A stretch of DNA of 9,102 nt from Parvimonas sp. (GTDB lineage Bacteria; Bacillota; Clostridia; Tissierellales; Peptoniphilaceae): assembly GCA_022770425.1 (NCBI GenBank), contig JALEHY010000009.1, forward strand, positions 1-9,102, written 5' to 3'. Every line of letters begins with the position of its first letter. The first letter of the stretch is position 1. The notes beneath the pieces are model-generated. The model was not told the origin of the DNA. It was given only the letters and a program-made list of their open reading frames with translations, and searched no databases. A program made the translations under genes and the position numbers. Of this stretch, positions 5,484 through 9,102 are shown piece by piece.

Positions 5484-5660
5484 AAGGAAAAGAAACAACT
5501 GTTTTTAGAGAGATGTTTGACGGTGAAATACATCAAAGTTGAAGGTGCGTCCTTGGAGTAATGTTTGCTACGATATAGCAATTTGAGTGGATTTTTCAAT
5601 TAGAGTGGAACCGCGGAAATTTTTTCGTCTCTTGTTTTTCAAGGGACGATTTGTTTTTAT
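5484..5660 (+). promoter_or_regulatory. Cysteine-specific T-box riboswitch of cysS
   Basis: A leader RNA that senses uncharged tRNA-Cys and lets transcription continue into cysS. Stem I by eye: AAGGA/TCCTT (5484-5488 with 5550-5554), a specifier loop, CAACT/AGTTG (5496-5500 with 5537-5541), an AGAGA bulge (5507-5511), and GATGT/ACATC (5512-5516 with 5530-5534) closing a loop with GGTGAAA. The specifier codon is TGC (Cys, 5546-5548) followed by a purine. Stem III is TTGCTA/TAGCAA (5565-5570 with 5576-5581). The T-box AGAGTGGAACCGCGG (5602-5616) shows bulge TGGA, fitting a tRNA ending UCCA, as tRNA-Cys does. The antiterminator pairs AGAG and GCG (5602-5605, 5613-5615) with CGTCTCT (5626-5632). 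The competing terminator pairs CGTCTCTTG with CAAGGGACG (5640-5648), followed by a T-run. Stem II seems absent. Confidence 0.93.
5626..5657 (+). terminator. T-box-controlled terminator
   Basis: The hairpin CGTCTCTTG/CAAGGGACG (5626-5634 with 5640-5648, one G-U pair) with a TTTTT loop is followed by TTTGTTTTT. Its left arm is shared with the antiterminator, so the two folds exclude each other. Confidence 0.88.
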
Positions 5661-5681
5661 AAATATAAAGAGAGGTAGAAT

Positions 5682-7067
5682 ATGAAAATTTATAATACTT
5701 TGACAAGAAAAAAAGAAGATTTTAAATCTATAAATAAAAATGAGGCTTTGATTTATGTATGCGGACCTACTGTTTACAATTACATACATGTCGGAAATGC
5801 AAGGCCGATGATAGTTTTTGATACTCTTAGAAGGTATTTATTATATATAGGATATAATGTAAAATTTGTCAGTAATTTTACAGATATTGATGATAAAATT
5901 ATAAATATAGCAAAAGATAAAGGAGTCGATTTTACTGATATTACAAAAAAATATATTGATGCTTATCTTGAAGACAGTAACGCTCTTAATCTTTTTGAAA
6001 GTCATACAATTCACCCTCGTGCAACAGAGTATGTTAATGAAATGATAGATTTTGTAAAAATACTTGAAGAAAAAGAAATTGCATATAATGTGAATGGTAA
6101 TGTTTATTTTGATATCAGTAAAGCTAAAGACTACGGAAAACTTTCAAAAAAGAATATAGATGATTTAAGAGCAGGTGCAAGGATTGACGTTTCAGATGAA
6201 AAGAGAAATCCTTTAGACTTTGCACTTTGGAAAAAGAGAAAAGAAGAAACAGAACCTGCATGGGAAAGTCCTTGGGGACTTGGTAGACCTGGTTGGCATC
6301 TTGAATGTTCAGTTATGGCAAAACATTTACTTGGAAATACGATAGATATTCATGCCGGAGGAGAAGATTTACAATTTCCTCATCATGAAAATGAAATTGC
6401 TCAATCTGAATGTTGTAACGATAAAATTTTTGCGAATTATTGGATGCACAATGGAATGATAACAGTAGATAATGAAAAAATGAGCAAATCAAAAGGAAAT
6501 TTCTTTACTATTAAAGATATACAAAAAGAATTTTCTCTTGAAGTTGTACGACTTTGGATTTTATCAACTCATTACAGAAACCCATTGAACTTTTCAAGAG
6601 AAGTCATGGAACAAACAAAAAACGGGCTTGACAGAATGTATAACGGAAAAGAACATATAGAAAGACTTTTGGGAATTTGTGAAGAAAAAGAAAATACAGA
6701 TATTTCTAAACTTTTGGAATTAAGAGAAGCATTTTTAGATTGTATGGATGATGACTTAAATACTTCGGATGCCATATCAAAACTCTTTGAATTGATAAGA
6801 TATTCCAACACATTTGATGAAAATACAGACCTAAATTTAGTAAGAGGAGCATTTAAACTTATTTCTGATTTTTCTTCTGTCTTAGGACTTTTATATAATG
6901 AAAAAGATGAAGTTTTAGACGAAGAAATTGAAAAATTAATCGAAGAAAGACAGCTTGCAAGAAAGAACAAAGATTTCAAGAGAGCTGATGAAATAAGGGA
7001 CTTATTAAAAGAAAAAAATATTGAATTAAAAGACACAAAAGAAGGTGTCATATGGAAAAAGGTGTAA
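5682..7067 (+). CDS. cysS: Cysteinyl-tRNA synthetase
   Basis: A 461-residue cytoplasmic class I aminoacyl-tRNA synthetase that charges tRNA-Cys with cysteine. Catalytic features: VCGPTVYNYIHVGNARPM (26-43) with zinc ligand Cys27 and the HIGH-type signature HVGN (36-39). LECSVM gives Cys209, and FPHHENEIAQSE (232-243) gives His234 and Glu238, completing the zinc site that selects cysteine. Trp205 in GWHLEC fits the family. The KMSKS motif is KMSKSKGNF (266-274). The helical anticodon-binding C-terminus (about 310-461) ends in VIWKKV, and the total length is typical for bacteria. GAGG (5672-5675) lies 6 bases before the ATG. Expression is governed by the T-box directly upstream, which reads the matching Cys codon. 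The stop is separated from the rlmB ATG by a single base, so the two are tightly coupled. Confidence 0.97.
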   Translation: MKIYNTLTRKKEDFKSINKNEALIYVCGPTVYNYIHVGNARPMIVFDTLRRYLLYIGYNVKFVSNFTDIDDKIINIAKDKGVDFTDITKKYIDAYLEDSNALNLFESHTIHPRATEYVNEMIDFVKILEEKEIAYNVNGNVYFDISKAKDYGKLSKKNIDDLRAGARIDVSDEKRNPLDFALWKKRKEETEPAWESPWGLGRPGWHLECSVMAKHLLGNTIDIHAGGEDLQFPHHENEIAQSECCNDKIFANYWMHNGMITVDNEKMSKSKGNFFTIKDIQKEFSLEVVRLWILSTHYRNPLNFSREVMEQTKNGLDRMYNGKEHIERLLGICEEKENTDISKLLELREAFLDCMDDDLNTSDAISKLFELIRYSNTFDENTDLNLVRGAFKLISDFSSVLGLLYNEKDEVLDEEIEKLIEERQLARKNKDFKRADEIRDLLKEKNIELKDTKEGVIWKKV

Positions 7068-7068
7068 T

Positions 7069-7806
7069 ATGAGTGAATATATATTTGGAAGAAATGCTGT
7101 TTTAGAGGCACTTGAAAGTGAGAGAAAGGTAGAAAAGATATACCTTTTAAAAGGAGATTTAAAAGGTTCTGTAAATAAAATAATCGGAAAAGCAAAATCA
7201 AAAGGAATTTTAATTTCAGAAATAGATAAATACAAATTAAATGATATGGCGGACGGAGTTGTTCATCAAGGAGTTTGTGCATTAGTTTCAAATTTTGATT
7301 ATTCAACTTTAGAGGATATTATTCAAAGTGCAAGAGAAAAAAAAGAAGATTTATTTTTGGTGATTTTAGATGAAATAGAAGATCCGCATAATTTCGGAGC
7401 GATAATTCGTAGTTGTGAAGGAGCGGGAGTTCATGGGATAATCGTATCGAAAAGAAATCAAGCGCCTGTTACTTCAGTAGTTGAAAAAAGTTCTGCAGGA
7501 GCTGTAAATCATATGAAAATAGCAAAAGTGTCAAATATATCGGATACAATTTTAAAATTGCAAAAAGAAAATGTATGGATTTACGGCGCTTGCGGAGAAG
7601 CAAAACAAAATTATACTGATATGGACTTTAAAGGGAATATTGCAATAGTTATAGGAAATGAAGGTAAAGGTATAGGACAACTTGTTAAAAAAAGATGTGA
7701 CTTTTTAACTAAACTTCCTATGATGGGTAAAATTTCCAGCCTTAATGCATCAAACGCCTGTGCTATATTGGTATATGAGGCTTTAAGACAAAGATATGGA
7801 AAGTAA
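7069..7806 (+). CDS. rlmB: 23S rRNA (guanosine-2'-O)-methyltransferase RlmB (TrmH/SpoU family)
   Basis: A 245-residue SPOUT methyltransferase, expected to add a 2'-O-methyl group to G2251 (E. coli numbering) in the P-loop of 23S rRNA, using S-adenosylmethionine. The N-terminal substrate-binding domain (about 2-75) begins YIFGRNAVLEAL. The trefoil-knot SpoU domain shows motif 1 DEIEDPHNFGAIIRSCEGAG (about 102-121), motif 2 IAIVIGNEGKGI (about 200-211) and motif 3 LPMMGKISSLNASNACAILVYEALRQR (about 216-242). I chose the ATG at 7069, one base after the cysS stop. The Shine-Dalgarno-like AAAGGTG (7058-7064) lies in the end of cysS. An upstream in-frame GTG at 7045 would add eight residues not typical of the family. 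It overlaps the next gene by 11 bases. Confidence 0.94.
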   Translation: MSEYIFGRNAVLEALESERKVEKIYLLKGDLKGSVNKIIGKAKSKGILISEIDKYKLNDMADGVVHQGVCALVSNFDYSTLEDIIQSAREKKEDLFLVILDEIEDPHNFGAIIRSCEGAGVHGIIVSKRNQAPVTSVVEKSSAGAVNHMKIAKVSNISDTILKLQKENVWIYGACGEAKQNYTDMDFKGNIAIVIGNEGKGIGQLVKKRCDFLTKLPMMGKISSLNASNACAILVYEALRQRYGK

Positions 7807-8320
7807 AAAACTTATTATAATAGACGGTTACAATATTTTACACGCTTGGAACAAATACATTCCATTTCTGAAACAAAGTTTTGAAAGTGCAAGAAACGAA
7901 CTTATTTATGATATGGGAGAACTTTCAAAACTTATGGAAATAAAACTTCTATTAGTCTTTGATGCTTACAAGGTTAATTTTGTTGAATCAAATGAAAATA
8001 TCAAAGGAATAGAAGTTATTTACACAAGGCAAAACGAAACCGCCGACAAGTATATTGAAAAAAAACTTGATGAAATAGGAAGAAAAATTTCAGTTTCGGT
8101 CGGTACTGATGACACACTTATACAAAAACTTGTGATGCAAAGAGGAGGAATTATTTTAACAAGTGAAGAACTGTTGTATCGTTATGAAAATCTTAAAAAT
8201 AAAGTAAAAAGATTAGAAAATAAAAAAAGGATAACAAATAAAAGTTACTTAAATACTCTTGATGAAAAAGTGTTAAAACAAATAGATGATATAGAGAAAA
8301 AACTTTTCGGAAAGGAATAA
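7796..8320 (+). CDS. rae1: NYN-domain ribosome-associated endoribonuclease (Rae1/YacP)
   Basis: A 174-residue protein of the YacP/Rae1 family. In Bacillus subtilis Rae1 enters the ribosomal A site and cleaves certain mRNAs during translation. The PIN-like NYN fold is clear: LIIIDGYNILHAW (6-18) with Asp10 and Asn13, LLLVFDAYKV (51-60) with Asp56, EVIYTRQNETADKYIEK (73-89) with Glu81 and Asp84, and SVGTDDTLIQ (101-110) with Asp105/Asp106. These acidic residues form the expected metal site. The C-terminal tail (about 130-174) is a charged helix. The start ATG lies 11 bases inside the 3' end of rlmB and has no clear Shine-Dalgarno site, suggesting translational coupling. The neighbour order cysS-rlmB-rae1 matches the Bacillus cluster and supports the call. 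Confidence 0.9.
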   Translation: MESKKLIIIDGYNILHAWNKYIPFLKQSFESARNELIYDMGELSKLMEIKLLLVFDAYKVNFVESNENIKGIEVIYTRQNETADKYIEKKLDEIGRKISVSVGTDDTLIQKLVMQRGGIILTSEELLYRYENLKNKVKRLENKKRITNKSYLNTLDEKVLKQIDDIEKKLFGKE

Positions 8321-8324
8321 AAAT

Positions 8325-8747
8325 ATGAGAAAAGCATGGGAAGAATACTTTATGGACTTAGCAAAAATGGTTGCTACAAGGGGAACTTGTGACAGAGCTT
8401 ATGTCGGTTGTGTATTAGTAAATCAGGACAATCGTATTGTTTCAACCGGATATAACGGATCTATCTCAGGAAATCCTCAATGTGATGAAATAGGGCATAC
8501 AATGAGAGACGGACATTGTATTGCGACAATTCATGCAGAACAAAATGCTCTTTTATACTGTGCAAGAGAAGGCATAAAAGTAAAAGGTTGTACTTGTTAT
8601 GTAACACATTTTCCTTGTCTTAACTGTACCAAAGCATTGATACAAGCTGGAATCTCTAAAATTTATTATGCAGAAAGTTACAGAATGGATGAGTATGCTA
8701 TAGAATTATTAAAAAGAAATAATGTAGAATATATAAAAATCGGATAA
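8325..8747 (+). CDS. dCMP deaminase (zinc-dependent, ComEB-type)
   Basis: A 140-residue cytoplasmic enzyme of the cytidine/deoxycytidylate deaminase family, predicted to convert dCMP to dUMP, the precursor for thymidylate synthase. The zinc site is complete: HAEQNAL (70-76) with ligand His70 and proton-shuttle Glu72, and PCLNC (97-101) with ligands Cys98 and Cys101. TGYNGSISGNPQCDE (41-55) and IGHTMRDGHCIATIHAE (56-72) are typical of deoxycytidylate deaminases rather than free cytidine or tRNA deaminases. The ATG is 4 bases after the rae1 stop. AGGA (8313-8316), 8 bases upstream, lies in the end of rae1. It is the last gene of the cysS operon, closed by a strong terminator. ComEB homologues sit in competence operons elsewhere, but here the context is housekeeping. 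Confidence 0.92.
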   Translation: MRKAWEEYFMDLAKMVATRGTCDRAYVGCVLVNQDNRIVSTGYNGSISGNPQCDEIGHTMRDGHCIATIHAEQNALLYCAREGIKVKGCTCYVTHFPCLNCTKALIQAGISKIYYAESYRMDEYAIELLKRNNVEYIKIG

Positions 8748-8772
8748 AAAAAGGGTAATTTACCCTTTTTTT
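8746..8772 (+). terminator. Intrinsic terminator of the cysS operon
   Basis: A 12-base-pair hairpin AAAAAAAGGGTA / TACCCTTTTTTT (8746-8757 with 8761-8772) with a 3-base loop and a seven-T tract. It begins inside the stop codon of the deaminase gene. The A/T symmetry would allow function on both strands. Confidence 0.9.
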
Positions 8773-8836
8773 ATTTCTTAAAAATTCACAAAAAGAAATA
8801 TTTTAACAAAAAAATGAAAAAAAAGGAAAAAAGGTA

Positions 8837-8865
8837 TTGACAAAGGGAAGATAAGTTGATATAAT
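8837..8865 (+). promoter_or_regulatory. Promoter P1 of a stable-RNA operon
   Basis: A perfect TTGACA (8837-8842), a 17-base spacer and a perfect TATAAT (8860-8865), with TG at 8857-8858 giving an extended -10. An A-tract-rich region (about 8780-8832) upstream could act as an UP element. Confidence 0.9.
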
Positions 8866-8949
8866 GTTAAGGCACTTGAGGGAAAGCCGAGAGAAGAGTT
8901 GATACAGGAAGTAGTAAATGTAATGAAGAAAAAAAGTTACGAAAAGGTA

Positions 8950-8978
8950 TTGACAAAGGCGAAGCGGTCTGATATAAT
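8950..8978 (+). promoter_or_regulatory. Promoter P2 of a stable-RNA operon
   Basis: A perfect TTGACA (8950-8955), a 17-base spacer and a perfect TATAAT (8973-8978), with TG at 8970-8971. It sits exactly 113 bases after P1. The 18 bases around its -35 (8942-8959) are identical to those of P1 (8829-8846). Confidence 0.9.
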
Positions 8979-9102
8979 ATAAAGGTCGCAGCAAGTGACA
9001 ACGAACCAAGAAAAGTGAACAGTGATAATAACTTTGAGAGTACAAAGAAGAAACAATAATTGGTGGAAAAGAAGTCAGCGAGAGCGGACGAACTTTAAAT
9101 AG

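Larger units (their letters stand above)
8773..9102 (+). other. Promoter and leader region of a probable rRNA operon; no gene
   Basis: About 330 bases with no supported coding sequence. It starts with an A-rich stretch, then tandem promoters P1 and P2, then a purine-rich leader with small hairpins GTCGC-AGCAA-GTGAC (8985-8999) and CTTTG/CAAAG (9032-9036 with 9043-9047). No 16S, tRNA or other RNA gene begins inside the window. Two consensus promoters followed by an untranslated GA-rich leader is the usual arrangement ahead of 16S rRNA, so the operon probably starts just past position 9102. Confidence 0.65.

Noticed and set aside
5326..5508. A 60-codon open frame reading through the tRNA-Thr gene
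   Set aside because: Its middle (LIAQSVERNHGKVEVMGSSPIVGS) is the well-known false translation of a tRNA gene, and it has no ribosome binding site.
6572..7306. A 244-codon open frame on the minus strand opposite the end of cysS and start of rlmB
   Set aside because: Its Phe/Ser/Leu-rich composition is what an antisense reading of AT-rich coding DNA gives. It has no domain-like pattern and lies wholly opposite two certain genes.
8803..9045. An 80-codon minus-strand open frame at the right end
   Set aside because: It lies opposite the tandem promoters and leader, has a low-complexity Phe/Tyr/Leu composition and no supporting ribosome binding site.
1..9102. CRISPR array, insertion sequence, prophage, toxin-antitoxin or defence system
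   Set aside because: I saw no regularly spaced repeats, transposase or integrase motifs, or defence-type domains. Gene content and base composition look uniformly chromosomal.

Overview
The window is AT-rich bacterial chromosome (roughly 30% G+C by eye). It has strong AGGAGG-type ribosome binding sites, consensus sigma-A promoters, intrinsic terminators, a T-box riboswitch and Firmicute-type housekeeping genes. This points to a low-G+C Gram-positive. A Tissierellia/Peptoniphilaceae organism (Parvimonas-like) is my best guess, by inference only. Stops of the twelve genes I call are ten TAA, two TAG and no TGA.

Left part (1-2707): a small sigma-70-family factor is read leftward from its own promoter. 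Diverging from it is a tight three-gene operon: ribose-5-phosphate isomerase B (rpiB), a divergent glycerol-3-phosphate dehydrogenase (gpsA), and a small membrane protein of unknown function.

Middle (2708-5107): three single-gene units, two with good promoters (the SemiSWEET one is less clear). They encode a stand-alone CxxC carboxymuconolactone-decarboxylase/AhpD-like protein, a SemiSWEET sugar transporter and a class I fructose-bisphosphate aldolase. A leftward four-helix membrane protein converges on the aldolase and shares a bidirectional terminator with it. rpiB, gpsA, SemiSWEET and the aldolase are all central carbon or sugar genes, but the promoters suggest separate transcription.

Right part (5108-8772): a promoter, a long purine-rich leader carrying a partial copy of a tRNA 5' end, a complete tRNA-Thr(GGU), then a cysteine-specific T-box riboswitch directly behind the tRNA. 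The T-box controls cysS, followed by rlmB, a Rae1/YacP NYN nuclease and a dCMP deaminase, closed by a strong terminator. I see no promoter between the tRNA and the T-box, so the tRNA and the four genes may share one primary transcript. The order cysS-rlmB-rae1 is the familiar Firmicute translation cluster, but the Mini-RNase III gene that sits between cysS and rlmB in Bacillus is missing.

Right end (8773-9102): two near-perfect tandem promoters with identical -35 regions and extended -10 elements drive a purine-rich leader running off the window. This looks like the start of a stable-RNA operon, most likely rRNA. I found no CRISPR array, insertion sequence, prophage or defence system. The window is mostly housekeeping, and its most interesting part is the tRNA/T-box/cysS leader.
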